DNA of 64,000 nucleotides from Streptomyces flavidovirens DSM 40150. GTDB taxonomy: Bacteria; Actinomycetota; Actinomycetes; Streptomycetales; Streptomycetaceae. The position numbers were made by a program, and so were the translations under genes. The number at the start of each line of letters is the position of its first letter. Within the stretch, counting starts at the first letter, position 1. The notes beneath the pieces were generated by a model that saw only the letters and a list, made by a program, of their open reading frames with translations, was not told where the DNA came from and did not search any database. Positions 17,212-25,977 of the stretch are shown here, in pieces. The stretch lies in NCBI RefSeq assembly GCF_000429085.1, contig NZ_AUBE01000006.1:337735-401734 (forward strand), written 5' to 3'.

Positions 17212-18960
17212 TCACCCCGTGCCGGTGCCGGTCGCGTACAGCGCCTCTATCTCGGCGGCGTACCGCTCGGCGACCGCCCGCCGCCGGACCTTCAGCGTCG
17301 GCGTGAGCACGCCGGCGTCCACTGTGAAGTCTTCGTCGAGCACGGCGAAGGCGCGGATCCGCGCCGGACGGGAGACCCGCGCGTTCGCCGCGTCGACCGC
17401 CTCCTGGACCACGGCGCGCAGCGCCTCGCGGTCCCCCGGGTCGCGGCCTTCGCGGGCCGCCCAGCCGGCGACCTCCTGGGCGTCGAGGGTGACGAGCGCG
17501 ACGGGGTACGGACGGCGGTCGCCCACCATCACCACGTGTGACACGAGCGCGGACTGCTGCTGGACGGCCTGTTCGACCGTGGTCGGAGTGAGGTTCTTCC
17601 CCGCCGACGTGATGATCAGGTCCTTCTTGCGGCCGGTGATCGTGAGGTAGCCGTCACCGTCCAGCGCCCCGAGGTCCCCGGTGTGCAGCCAGCCGTCCGC
17701 GTCGACCGTCTCGCGCGTCGCCGCCTCGTTCGCGTGGTAGCCGGGGAAGACCATCGGCCCGCGCGCCAGCACCTCGCCGTCCTCCGCGATGCGCACCTCG
17801 CAGCCCGCGACCGGCCGGCCGACCGTCCCGTACCGGACCGCACCCGGATGATTGAGCGAGATGACGCCGCCCGACTCGGTCATCCCGTACCCCTCGAAGA
17901 CCTGGATGCCGCAGGCGCGCAGGAAGTCCATCGTCCGCGGGGCGATCGGGGCCGCGCCGGTCAGCGCCCATCGCAGCCGCCCTCCGAAGATGGCCCTGAC
18001 CAGGCTGTAGAGACGCTGGTCGGCCTCTTCGTACGCGGCTGTCAGCTCGTCCGGCAGCCGCCCCTCCGCCGCCAGCACCCCAATCCGTACCGCCTCCTCG
18101 AACCGCTCGCGTCCGCCCTCCCGCGCCTCGGCCAGCGACAGGACCGTCGCGTGCACCTTCTCGAAGAGCCGGGGCACGGACGGCAGATGCGTCGGCTTCA
18201 CCTCGGCCAGCTCGCTCACCACGTCCTCGATCCGGCCGCCGAAGTAGCAGAGTTCGCCGCCGCGCAGGAGGGTCGTGAACTGGATGAGCTGGGCGAGCAG
18301 GTGGGCGAGCGGCAGGTAGAGGTACGTGCGGTCGCCCGGCCCGCCGCCGATCAGGTCCAGGTTGGCTTCGAGTACGGCCCCGAGGTTGCCGTGGGTGAGG
18401 TGGCAGCCCTTGGGGAGCCCGGTGGTCCCCGACGTGTAGACGATCGCCGCGAGGTCGCCGTCCCCGACGTCGGCGGCCCGTGCCGCCAGTTGGCCGGGGG
18501 GCGCGGGGGGCGTGAGGGGTGCGGCTGGTCCGGTGGGCGGGCGGAGCTCGTCCAGCAGGAGGACGTGGCGCACGTCCGGGGTCTTCGCGCGCACGCCCGT
18601 CACCCGGGCGGCCCGCTCGGCGTTCTCGCAGATCACGACCGTGGCACCGGAGTCCCCTAGCACCCAGGCCAGCTCCTCGTCGCCCGCCGTGGGGTAGACG
18701 GGGACGACGACCGCGCCCACGGCGAGCACGGCGAAGTGCGCGTACGTCCACTCGACGCGGGTCTCGGAGAGGATCGCCACGCGGTCCCCCGCCCGGACTC
18801 CCGTGCCGGGCCCGGCCAGCTCCCCGGCGATCGCGCGGACCGTGTCGCGCAGTTCGGCGTATGAGACGGGCGGCATCCCCTTCGCCCGCAACGCCGGATG
18901 GTCGCCGTACCGGTCCCCCGCCCAGGCGGTGAACACCGCGAGTGTGCCGGGCCGCCTCAT
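17212..18960 (-). CDS. long-chain fatty acid-CoA ligase (AMP-forming)
   Basis: 582 aa adenylate-forming enzyme. The AMP-binding loop YTSGTTGLPKG, the GYGMTESGG adenine motif, WLHTGDLGALDGDGYLTITG and ITSAGKNLTPTTVEQ (hinge) are all present. It activates a fatty acid to acyl-AMP and then acyl-CoA in the cytoplasm. The chosen ATG (18960) opens MRRPGTLAVFTAW; a 9-codon upstream frame overlaps this start by ATGA. The divergent AraC gene 118 bp away is the likely regulator. The penultimate catalytic Lys region TLKVRRRAVAERY is intact, unlike the remnant at 21.6 kb. Confidence 0.92.
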   Translation of the reverse strand: MRRPGTLAVFTAWAGDRYGDHPALRAKGMPPVSYAELRDTVRAIAGELAGPGTGVRAGDRVAILSETRVEWTYAHFAVLAVGAVVVPVYPTAGDEELAWVLGDSGATVVICENAERAARVTGVRAKTPDVRHVLLLDELRPPTGPAAPLTPPAPPGQLAARAADVGDGDLAAIVYTSGTTGLPKGCHLTHGNLGAVLEANLDLIGGGPGDRTYLYLPLAHLLAQLIQFTTLLRGGELCYFGGRIEDVVSELAEVKPTHLPSVPRLFEKVHATVLSLAEAREGGRERFEEAVRIGVLAAEGRLPDELTAAYEEADQRLYSLVRAIFGGRLRWALTGAAPIAPRTMDFLRACGIQVFEGYGMTESGGVISLNHPGAVRYGTVGRPVAGCEVRIAEDGEVLARGPMVFPGYHANEAATRETVDADGWLHTGDLGALDGDGYLTITGRKKDLIITSAGKNLTPTTVEQAVQQQSALVSHVVMVGDRRPYPVALVTLDAQEVAGWAAREGRDPGDREALRAVVQEAVDAANARVSRPARIRAFAVLDEDFTVDAGVLTPTLKVRRRAVAERYAAEIEALYATGTGTG

Positions 18961-18983
18961 ACGAGCTGCTCGATTCGCCTCAT
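18957..18983 (-). other. possible 8-residue upstream ORF overlapping the ligase start
   Basis: ATG AGG CGA ATC GAG CAG CTC GTA TGA ends in a TGA that overlaps the ligase ATG (ATGA). This would allow termination-reinitiation, since the ligase has only a weak ribosome site of its own. No clear Shine-Dalgarno sequence precedes the short frame, so it may be chance. Confidence 0.25.
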
Positions 18984-19020
18984 GCGTCCGACGGTAGGTA
19001 CGGCACGGGGCCACGGGGGA

Positions 19021-19035
19021 TGACGGGAAACGTCA
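19021..19035. promoter_or_regulatory. dyad in the divergent ligase/AraC promoter
   Basis: TGACG-GGAAA-CGTCA is a perfect 5-bp inverted repeat with a 5-base spacer in the short region between the acyl-CoA ligase and AraC genes. A plausible operator for the AraC protein; binding is inferred. Confidence 0.4.
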
Positions 19036-19078
19036 CCGGCACTGACCGGGCCGCTCATCCCGGTTACCGTCGTTGACT

Positions 19079-20209
19079 ATGGCGACCACGGCTGCGGGAG
19101 CGGTTTCGGCGGCGGGGACGGTGACCACGGCGAAGACTACGATCACCGTGCACCATGTACGGGCCGTACTGCGCGGCGCCGAACGCCGAGGCATCGACAC
19201 CGTGCCGCTGCTCCAGGCGGGCAACATCCCGCCCCTACTGCTCGGCGACGACCGGGCGCGCGTCACGGCCGCGCAGTTCGCAGGCCTCTTCCGCGCGGTG
19301 TACCGGGCGACGCGGGACGAGTTCCTGGGGCTGGCGTCCGCACCGAGCAGACCCGGCACATTCGCGATGATGTGCTACGCCGCGCTGGGCTGCCGGGACC
19401 TGGGCGCGGCGGTCGAACGCGGGACGGCGTTCTACCGGCTGTTCCCCGGCGGCCCGGACCTCGCGCTGGAACACGGGGGCGGGGGGCCCGGGGCGGCGTT
19501 CAGCATCCGCAGTGCTCCGGACCGCGACGAGGACCGGTTCCTCAGCGAGTGCCTGCTGATCATCTGGCACCGGTTGTGCAGCTGGCTGATAGGGCGGCGC
19601 ATCCCCCTGCGGTGGGCGGAGTTCCACTACCCGCCGCCGCCGCACAAGGACGAGTACGACATCCTCTTCGGCTGCCCCGTCCGCTTCGGTGCCGAGCGCA
19701 CGGCCGCCGGCTTCGACGCCCACTGGCTCGCCGCGCCGCTCGTACGGGACGAGGCGCAGCTGCGTGTGATGCTCGGCCGCGCCCCCTTCGAACTCCTCAG
19801 CCGCCGCGAGTACGGCACGACAGTGGCCGAGCAGGTCCGCCACACCCTGGCGCAGTCCCTGCGCGCGTCGCACCGGCTGCCCTCCCTCGGCGAGACGGCG
19901 GCGCGGCTCGCGGTGAGCCCGGCGACGCTGCGCCGCCGCCTCCAGCGGGAGTTGACGTCCTTCCAGCAGCTCAAGGACGCGGTGCGGCGGGACGCGGCGA
20001 TCGCGGGCCTGACGGAGGGCCGCGAACCGATCGCGGAACTGGCCGCGCGGCTCGGCTTCTCCGAGGACACGTCGTTCCACCGCGCGTTCCGCCGCTGGAC
20101 GGGGACCACACCGGCGGCCTATCGGGTGGGGGCGGTTGTGGAATCGGTACCCCGACCCCGGTCCCTGCTTCGCCCCTGCGTCGTTGACATGCGCGGTCAG
20201 CAAAGCTGA
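19079..20209 (+). CDS. AraC-family transcriptional regulator (OruR/ArgR-like N-domain)
   Basis: 376 aa. Residues about 25-210 form the conserved arabinose_bd-type N-domain (VRAVLRGAERRGID ... FAMMCYAALGCRDLGAAVER) of regulators such as OruR and of lipid-responsive relatives. The C-terminal AraC domain has both helix-turn-helices (PSLGETAARLAVSPATLRRR and IAELAARLGFSEDTSFHRAF). Divergent from a fatty acid-CoA ligase and upstream of a secreted lipase, it probably senses a lipid or acyl compound and controls its neighbours. No Shine-Dalgarno sequence is evident before the ATG, suggesting a leaderless message. Confidence 0.88.
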   Translation: MATTAAGAVSAAGTVTTAKTTITVHHVRAVLRGAERRGIDTVPLLQAGNIPPLLLGDDRARVTAAQFAGLFRAVYRATRDEFLGLASAPSRPGTFAMMCYAALGCRDLGAAVERGTAFYRLFPGGPDLALEHGGGGPGAAFSIRSAPDRDEDRFLSECLLIIWHRLCSWLIGRRIPLRWAEFHYPPPPHKDEYDILFGCPVRFGAERTAAGFDAHWLAAPLVRDEAQLRVMLGRAPFELLSRREYGTTVAEQVRHTLAQSLRASHRLPSLGETAARLAVSPATLRRRLQRELTSFQQLKDAVRRDAAIAGLTEGREPIAELAARLGFSEDTSFHRAFRRWTGTTPAAYRVGAVVESVPRPRSLLRPCVVDMRGQQS

Positions 20210-20295
20210 GCTTCCCGGTCAGCTCCGTACCTACCGGTCAGTCTCTACCGTCTCGGCAACGACCCCAGCCCCCGTAGGAACGTTGGGAGAGCCGC

Positions 20296-21477
20296 ATGAG
20301 TCACACGAGCCGCGCCCACATCCCCGCTCGACGCAGACTGGCCGCCGTCATCACCTTGGCAGCCGCTCTCGCCCTCAGCACCACCACCTCCACCGCCGCC
20401 CCCACCGCCACCCCCGGTGACATCGTCACCTCCACCCCCACGTCCTTCCATCCCCTCCCCAACCAGCCCACGCACACCAACGCCTGGCACCTCACCTACC
20501 GCTCCACCACCGCCAAGGGCGCCCCCAACGTCGTATCCGGCACCCTCATCGTCCCCAAGGACGCGCGCACCGGGCCGCGCCCGCTGGTCACGTACGCCGT
20601 CGGTACCGTCGGGCTCGCCGACCAGTGCGCGCCGAGCGCCGGGTTCCCCAAGGGCACCACCGTCGAGGCCAACCTCATCAACCAGGCCGTCCAACGCGGC
20701 TGGGCCGTCGCCGTCACCGACTACGAAGGGCTCGGCACCCCGGGCGACCACACCTACACCGTCGGGCGCGCCGAGGGGCACGCCGTCCTCGACGCGGCAC
20801 GCGCCGCCCTCCGCCACCCGGAGGCCGGCCGGAGCGGTCTGAGCGACCAATCACCCATCGGCATCATGGGGTACTCGCAGGGCGGCCAGGCATCGAGCTG
20901 GGCCGCCGAACTGCACGACTCGTACGCCCCTGAGCTCAACGTCAAGGGCACGGCGACCGGCGGCGTACCGGCCGACCTGCTGGAGGTCGCCGACTTCAAC
21001 GACGGCAACATCGGCGCCGGCCTGATCCTGATGGCCGCCACCGGCCAGCACGCGGCGTTCCCCGAGCTGGAGCTCGACAGGTACCTCAACGCCAAGGGCC
21101 GCGCCTACGTCGACTTCATGAAGAAGAACTGCGTGGCCGTCGACACCGTCGCGGGCCTCTTCCAGCGCATCTCCGACGTGACTGTCACCAACCCGCTCGA
21201 CCAGCCCGACTGGCAGCAGCGGCTCACCGAGTCGAACGTCGGCACCCACGCCCCCGACCACCCCGTCTACCTCTACCACGGCGGGCTCGACGAGCTGATC
21301 CCGTACTCCGTCGGCAGGCAGCTGCGCGCCGACTGGTGCGACAGGGGCGCGAATGTCCAGTGGCGCTCGCATCCCCTGCTCGGGCACATCGGCGCGGTGA
21401 CCGTGGGCGCGTTCCCGGCGATGGACTGGCTGGGCGAACGGTTCACCGGCAGGCCGGCCCGGGGCAACTGCTCGTAA
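20296..21477 (+). CDS. secreted lipase (secretory lipase / LIP family)
   Basis: 393 aa with a signal peptide (basic start, hydrophobic core, cleavage near TAAPTAT at about residue 35-38). The alpha/beta hydrolase site is visible: GYSQGG with Ser194, an Asp in GGLDELIP and a His in LLGHIGAV. It matches the Candida-type secretory lipase family, common in actinomycetes, which hydrolyses triacylglycerols or esters outside the cell. The upstream AraC gene and nearby acyl-CoA ligase suggest a lipid-use locus: lipase releases fatty acid, ligase activates it. A hairpin follows the stop codon. Confidence 0.88.
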   Translation: MSHTSRAHIPARRRLAAVITLAAALALSTTTSTAAPTATPGDIVTSTPTSFHPLPNQPTHTNAWHLTYRSTTAKGAPNVVSGTLIVPKDARTGPRPLVTYAVGTVGLADQCAPSAGFPKGTTVEANLINQAVQRGWAVAVTDYEGLGTPGDHTYTVGRAEGHAVLDAARAALRHPEAGRSGLSDQSPIGIMGYSQGGQASSWAAELHDSYAPELNVKGTATGGVPADLLEVADFNDGNIGAGLILMAATGQHAAFPELELDRYLNAKGRAYVDFMKKNCVAVDTVAGLFQRISDVTVTNPLDQPDWQQRLTESNVGTHAPDHPVYLYHGGLDELIPYSVGRQLRADWCDRGANVQWRSHPLLGHIGAVTVGAFPAMDWLGERFTGRPARGNCS

Positions 21478-21486
21478 CACCCCTTC

Positions 21487-21520
21487 CGGAGGGGGCGGCC
21501 CCCAGCGGGCTCCCCCTCCG
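21487..21520. terminator. hairpin after the lipase gene
   Basis: Arms 21487-21495 and 21512-21520 (CGGAGGGGG / CCCCCTCCG) enclose a 16-base GC-rich loop, 10 bp after the lipase stop. Confidence 0.6.
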
Positions 21521-21543
21521 CTCACTGTCGCCACCACTCGCCC

Positions 21544-21651
21544 TCACCGCCCGTACAGCCCCCGCATCTCTCCCCCGAAGTCCCGTACGATCGCCGCCCG
21601 CCACAGCTTGAGCGACGGCGTCAGGTAGCCGTTCTCCTCCGTGAACTCGAC
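21544..21651 (-). pseudogene. C-terminal remnant of a second acyl-CoA ligase
   Basis: About 35 codons, VEFTEENGYLTPSLKLWRAA and IVRDFGGEMRGLYGR-stop, are the end of a long-chain acyl-CoA ligase, including the hinge-side Lys region (compare GVLTPTLKVRRRAVAERY in the intact enzyme). Upstream, toward 21765, homology stops abruptly. A rightward frame at about 21655-21779 (LLPATVTYAAAGDAFQVRG) looks like the tail of an unrelated gene. The site is thus a deletion junction between a lost ligase and the TetR gene. Confidence 0.65.
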
Positions 21652-21765
21652 CGGGTCCTGCTGCCCGCGACCGTCACCTACGCGGCGGCGGGTGACGCCT
21701 TCCAGGTGCGCGGCCAGGACGGCCGGATCCACCTCACGGGCACGCGGTCGGCCCACCGGCCGGGC

Positions 21766-22419
21766 TCACCCCCGGAGTGAGGGCGGCGCCCACCGCTGCC
21801 CGTTCATGAGGTTCTCCAGGCCCGCCCAGGCGAAGTTCATCAGCGTCGCGGCCGTCTCCTTCGCCGAGACGCCCGGCGTCCCGTTCCCCCACCCCGCGAG
21901 CGACTCGGCGGCCCCCACCAGCGCATGGGCCAGCCCGGCCACTTCCCGCTCGGCCAGTTCCGTGTCGCAGTCCGCCTCGCGCGCCGCCGCCCCGATCAGG
22001 TACGTCACGAAGCCGATGATCTCCGCACGCATCGCGGCGACCTCGGCGGCGAACGGCTCCCCGTGCGTACGGGCCTGGTTGTGCAGCACCGCCCAGCCGT
22101 CCGGGTTCCGCGCGGCGTGCGTGAAGAACGCCCTCAGCCCGGCCCACAACTGACGATCGGCAGGCACTCCGGGCTCCCCCCCTGCCCGTACCGCTTCGAC
22201 AAGCGCGCTCGCCTCGCGCCGGATGCAGGCCGTGAACAGCTCTTCCTTGGAGTGCAGGTACAGATAGACGAGCGGCTTCGACACCCCGGCCAGCTCGGCT
22301 ATCTCGTCCATCGACGCGGCGCGGTACCCCCGCTGTCCGAAGGTCTGCACGGCCGCGTCCATCATCTGCCGCTCGCGCACGGCACGCGGCATCCGCTTGC
22401 CCTTCACAGCACCATCCAC
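21766..22419 (-). CDS. TetR-family transcriptional regulator
   Basis: 217 aa. The N-terminal helix-turn-helix (YRAASMDEIAELAGVSKPLV YLYLHSKEELF) is canonical; the C-terminal helical ligand domain is similar to regulators of fatty-acid genes. GTG 22419 is chosen because GGGAGG lies eight bases upstream; GTG 22446 and ATG 22392 are alternatives. It stands next to the remnant of an acyl-CoA ligase, which may once have been its target, so it may now control remote genes or only itself. Confidence 0.85.
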   Translation of the reverse strand: MDGAVKGKRMPRAVRERQMMDAAVQTFGQRGYRAASMDEIAELAGVSKPLVYLYLHSKEELFTACIRREASALVEAVRAGGEPGVPADRQLWAGLRAFFTHAARNPDGWAVLHNQARTHGEPFAAEVAAMRAEIIGFVTYLIGAAAREADCDTELAEREVAGLAHALVGAAESLAGWGNGTPGVSAKETAATLMNFAWAGLENLMNGQRWAPPSLRG

Positions 22420-22507
22420 ATCCCGGTCCTCCCGCCCCACGGCCACCTCACCGCATACCGCGACCTACTCTCCGGTAAGCGTACGGCGCCCCCTCGCCCC
22501 AAACCCG

Positions 22508-22542
22508 AAGTGCCCCTGAACGCAAGGCATCCAGGGGCACTT
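22508..22542 (-). terminator. terminator of the dicarboxylate symporter gene
   Basis: Arms 22508-22518 and 22532-22542 (AAGTGCCCCTG / CAGGGGCACTT) pair over 11 bp around a 13-base loop, 31 bp past the symporter stop. Confidence 0.7.
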
Positions 22543-22572
22543 CAGCGGGTCAGCGGTAACAGCGCTGCCTGG

Positions 22573-23934
22573 TCACGCGGTGACCGGCACAGCGACCTTC
22601 TCCTCGGCGTCACGCACACCGTCACGCACGTCGTCGTACTCGTCGACCGGCGAGGACGAGGCCGAGTTGTACGCGTCGTGGTCGAGGATCTGCTCGCGGG
22701 CCGCGACGACGACCGGCACCAGAGCCTGACCCGCGACGTTCGTGGCGGTCCGCATCATGTCCAGGATCGGGTCGATCGCCATCAGCAGGCCCACGCCCTC
22801 CAGCGGCAGCCCCAGCGTCGAGAGGGTCAGCGTCAGCATGACCGTCGCGCCCGTCAGACCGGCGGTGGCCGCCGAGCCGATGACCGAGACGAAGGCGATC
22901 AGCAGGTAGTCCTGGATGTCGAGCTGTACGTCGAAGATCTGCGCGATGAAGATCGCCGCGAGCGCCGGGTAGATCGCGGCGCAGCCGTCCATCTTGGTCG
23001 TCGCGCCGAACGGCACGGCGAACGACGCGTACTCCTTCGGCACGCCAAGGCGCTCGGTGACCCGCTGGGTGACCGGCATGGTGCCGACCGAGGAGCGGGA
23101 GACGAAGGCGAGCTGGATGGCCGGCCAGGCGCCCTTGAAGAACTGGACCGGGTTGACCTTGGCGACCGTCGCGAGCAGCAGCGGGTAGACGCCGAACAGC
23201 ACGATGGCGCAGCCGATGTAGACGTCCGCGGTGAAGGTCGCGTACTTGCTGATCAGCTCCCAGCCGTAGTCGGCGATGGCGAAGCCGATGAGGCCGACCG
23301 TACCGATGGGCGCGAGGCGGATGACCCACCACAGGGCCTTCTGGAGCAGTTCCAGGACCGCGTTGCTGAGCTTGAGGATCGGCTCGGCCTTTTCGCCGAG
23401 CTGGAGCGCGGCGATACCGGCGACGGCGGCCATGAAGACGATCTGGAGCACGTTCAGTTCGGTGAACGGCGTGATGACGTCGGTCGGCACGATGCCGGTC
23501 AGGAAGTCGCTCCAGGAGCCGGAGCCCTCGGGCTTCTTGCCGTCCTTGGGAGTGAGGCCCGTACCGGCGCCCGGGTTGGTGATCAGGCCGATCGCGAGGC
23601 CGATGGCGACCGCGATCAGTGACGTGATCATGAACCAGAGCAGCGTGCGGGAGGCCAGCCGGGCGGCGTTGTTGACCTTGCGGAGGTTGGTGATCGACAC
23701 CAGGATCGCGAAGAAGACGAGCGGCGCGACGGCCAGCTTCAGCAGTTGGACGAAGATGCCGCCGACCTGCTCCAGCGTCGCCTTGAGCCAGCTGATGTCC
23801 TGGCTGCGGGCGAGCCAGCCGAGGAGGACACCGAGGATCAGACCGGTGATGATCTGGGCCCAGAAGGGGAACTTGTCGGATATCCGGAAGCGGGTCTTCT
23901 GCTTCTCGGGCGCGGTCGCGGAGTTCGCGGACAC
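22573..23934 (-). CDS. dicarboxylate/amino acid:cation symporter (DAACS family)
   Basis: 453 aa with about eight membrane segments and two re-entrant loops. The serine-rich hairpin FVSRSSVGTMPVT, the GCAAIYPALAAIFIAQIF segment and DPILDMMRTATNVAGQ (substrate-binding Asp and Asn) are those of GltP/GltT/DctA transporters. It imports glutamate, aspartate or C4-dicarboxylates with H+ or Na+. The start is GTG 23934, seven bases after GGAG; a second GTG six bases earlier is too close. The leader to a probable promoter at 24177-24205 is over 200 bases. Confidence 0.93.
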   Translation of the reverse strand: MSANSATAPEKQKTRFRISDKFPFWAQIITGLILGVLLGWLARSQDISWLKATLEQVGGIFVQLLKLAVAPLVFFAILVSITNLRKVNNAARLASRTLLWFMITSLIAVAIGLAIGLITNPGAGTGLTPKDGKKPEGSGSWSDFLTGIVPTDVITPFTELNVLQIVFMAAVAGIAALQLGEKAEPILKLSNAVLELLQKALWWVIRLAPIGTVGLIGFAIADYGWELISKYATFTADVYIGCAIVLFGVYPLLLATVAKVNPVQFFKGAWPAIQLAFVSRSSVGTMPVTQRVTERLGVPKEYASFAVPFGATTKMDGCAAIYPALAAIFIAQIFDVQLDIQDYLLIAFVSVIGSAATAGLTGATVMLTLTLSTLGLPLEGVGLLMAIDPILDMMRTATNVAGQALVPVVVAAREQILDHDAYNSASSSPVDEYDDVRDGVRDAEEKVAVPVTA

Positions 23935-24176
23935 GGACACACTCCGTTGATTACGTATCGGCATACGGGACGGGGGTGCGGCGGCCGTGAGCTGCACGTG
24001 GCGTGGCGTGCTGGAGCTGTGGGCGGTCGCCGCTGCGTGATGTCGCTTCTGATGTCAGATGTGGCGGCGACAGGCCGCGGACATGCAGCGGCAGAGATCG
24101 ACATGGAGGCGCGCCACCAGCACGAGCGGGACGCTCGGGTCAGGGGAGTGCGCGGCTGCTGTCGTCATGCGGAGAA

Positions 24177-24207
24177 CGTTAACACTTGTACTTTGAGAAC
24201 ATCAAAG
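24177..24207 (-). promoter_or_regulatory. probable symporter promoter with overlapping dyad
   Basis: On the minus strand TTGATG, 17 bases, TTAACG. The -35 overlaps a perfect dyad CTTTGA-GAACA-TCAAAG (24191-24207). The AT-rich patch stands out from the surrounding sequence. A repressor or activator at the dyad is inferred. Confidence 0.45.
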
Positions 24208-24329
24208 CTCTTCTTTGGGTCAGCACACCTCGGCGCCCGCCGGGAATACGCCAACACCCCAGCCCCGGACGGGTGTCCGGGACCGGGGTGTCGGTGAGGC
24301 CGCTGAGTGTGACGTACCTTACGCCGCCC

Positions 24330-24620
24330 CTACTGGGTCAGGCCGTCCTCCTGGCTGCGGTTGGAATCCAGCCTGGCCTTCGCGCTGTCCACGCGCTCGG
24401 CGATCCGCTCGGACATCGCGTCGCGCTGCTTGCGCAGCAGCACGAAGCTGAGCGGCGCGGAGACGACGATGGCGAGCAGCAGGACCCACAGCAGGTTGGA
24501 GTCGCCGAGGCCGGCCGGGAGCACGCCGAAGTGGACCAGGCCCCAGATGACGAAGAAGCAGCCGACGAAGACGCCCAGGCGCATGGCGGTGTAGCGGATC
24601 GTTGCGTGCTTGGTGCTCAC
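24330..24620 (-). CDS. DUF4229 small membrane protein
   Basis: 96 aa with two predicted membrane helices (about 14-32 and 42-58) and a basic, helical cytoplasmic tail (LLRKQRDAMSERIAERVDSA). It matches DUF4229, an actinobacterial family with no known function. Starts at GTG 24620. Lies near the quinone genes in this lineage; a role in the membrane is all that can be said. Confidence 0.8.
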   Translation of the reverse strand: MSTKHATIRYTAMRLGVFVGCFFVIWGLVHFGVLPAGLGDSNLLWVLLLAIVVSAPLSFVLLRKQRDAMSERIAERVDSAKARLDSNRSQEDGLTQ

Positions 24621-24703
24621 GGGGGACCTTCTTCTCAACGGCAACCTAAAGGGTCTCTACCAGTCAAGCACAGGCCCCCGGCGAGCTGCCCGGGCCCCCA
24701 CCC

Positions 24704-25228
24704 TCAGTGCAGTTCCAGCAGCATGATGATGTCGTCGCGGTCGTCCCCCGGCGCGACCCGGATCGCGCCGGGCACGCGCCCGACCTCCTTGTAGCCGCAG
24801 GAGGCGTAGAAGCGGTCGACGCCGGTGCCGCCGCGGCAGGTCAGCCGTATCGCTTCGACGCCCTCGAAGCCGCGTACCGCCGCCTCTGTCGCGGCCATCA
24901 GGTCCTGCCCGTATCCCTTGCCCTGATGGGCGGGGTGGACCATGACCGTGTAGAGCCACACCCAGTGCCGCATGAGGCGGTGCGTGTTGTTCGCGATGAA
25001 GACCGTCGCGGCGACGGCGCCGGCCTCGTCGTAGCCGACGAGCAGCCGGGTGCGGCCGTCGTTCATGGCGGCGAGGTGCTTGGTCCACTCGGGCCTGATG
25101 TCGTCGGCGGTCACCGGTGGTACGAAACCGACGGCGCCGCCCGCGTTGGAGACGTCCGCCCACAGGGCGAGGACGCCGTCGCGCAGGCTGGGGCCGATCC
25201 GCGGATCGAGTTCGAAGGTCAGCGGCAT
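24704..25228 (-). CDS. GNAT-family N-acetyltransferase
   Basis: 174 aa. The acetyl-CoA-binding motif A, MVHPAHQGKGYGQDLM (Q/R-x-x-G-x-G/A), is present at about residues 100-115, followed by RFYASCGYKEVGRVPGA. The substrate is not apparent. Spaced 19 bp after the UdgX-type glycosylase gene on the same strand, so probably co-transcribed. Confidence 0.85.
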   Translation of the reverse strand: MPLTFELDPRIGPSLRDGVLALWADVSNAGGAVGFVPPVTADDIRPEWTKHLAAMNDGRTRLLVGYDEAGAVAATVFIANNTHRLMRHWVWLYTVMVHPAHQGKGYGQDLMAATEAAVRGFEGVEAIRLTCRGGTGVDRFYASCGYKEVGRVPGAIRVAPGDDRDDIIMLLELH

Positions 25229-25247
25229 GCGTTCGACGATAAACGGA

Positions 25248-25901
25248 TCAGCCGAGCGCCTGCGCCGCTATCCGCAGATCGGACACCAGGCCCTCGTAGG
25301 CCGCCTCGCGGTCGTCGGCGCGCAGGACCGCGGAGGGGTGGATGGTGGCGACCACGCTCTCGCCGCGCCCTTCGAAGGGGAGCAGCATCCCGCGCTGCTT
25401 GGTCACCCGGAAGGAGGGGCCGAGCAGCGCCTTCCCGGCGGTCGCGCCCAGTACGACGATGATCTCGGGGTCGACGACCCGCAGTTCGGCGTCGAGCCAG
25501 GGCTTGCAGGCGGTCATCTCGCGCAGGTTGGGCGTCTTGTGGATGCGTCGCTTGCCGCGTTCGGCGACGATCTCGAACTTGAAGTGCTTGACGGCGTTGG
25601 TGACGTACGTGTCGTCCGGGTCGATGCCGGCTTCGTCCAGGGCCCGTGTCAGCACCTTGCCGGCGGGGCCGACGAACGGCCGGCCCTGCCGGTCCTCCTG
25701 GTCGCCGGGCTGCTCACCGAGCAGCAGGACCCGGGCGTGCGCGTTGCCGGCGCCGAAGACGGTCTGCGTGGCGTCGCGGTGCAGCGGGCAGCCGCGGCAG
25801 CCGGCCGCGGCCTCGCGGAGGCCGGGGAGTCCGGCCCGGCCGGAGGGGAGGAAGGGTTCGGCCGTGTACGCGTCCTCGGGCGACTCGCTTGGGCTTGCCA
25901 T
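25248..25901 (-). CDS. UdgX-type uracil-DNA glycosylase
   Basis: 217 aa. It has the family 4 UDG signatures GEQPGDQED (motif I, 62-70), Cys35-x-x-Cys38 and Cys132 for an Fe-S cluster, and HPSAVLR (188-194). The loop KRRIH at 117-121 is diagnostic for UdgX, in which the His (here His121) attacks the deoxyribose and leaves a covalent protein-DNA adduct at uracil sites. At the position of the remaining cluster Cys of other family 4 enzymes this protein has His106 (AVKHFKFE). Starts at ATG 25901; longer starts only add leader sequence. Confidence 0.9.
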   Translation of the reverse strand: MASPSESPEDAYTAEPFLPSGRAGLPGLREAAAGCRGCPLHRDATQTVFGAGNAHARVLLLGEQPGDQEDRQGRPFVGPAGKVLTRALDEAGIDPDDTYVTNAVKHFKFEIVAERGKRRIHKTPNLREMTACKPWLDAELRVVDPEIIVVLGATAGKALLGPSFRVTKQRGMLLPFEGRGESVVATIHPSAVLRADDREAAYEGLVSDLRIAAQALG

Positions 25902-25977
25902 GCGGCGCGGGTACCCCCTGGCGCCGCCGGTCACACCGCGAACCGCCAGCAAACGCCCATAAGCCACCCGTACGGCG

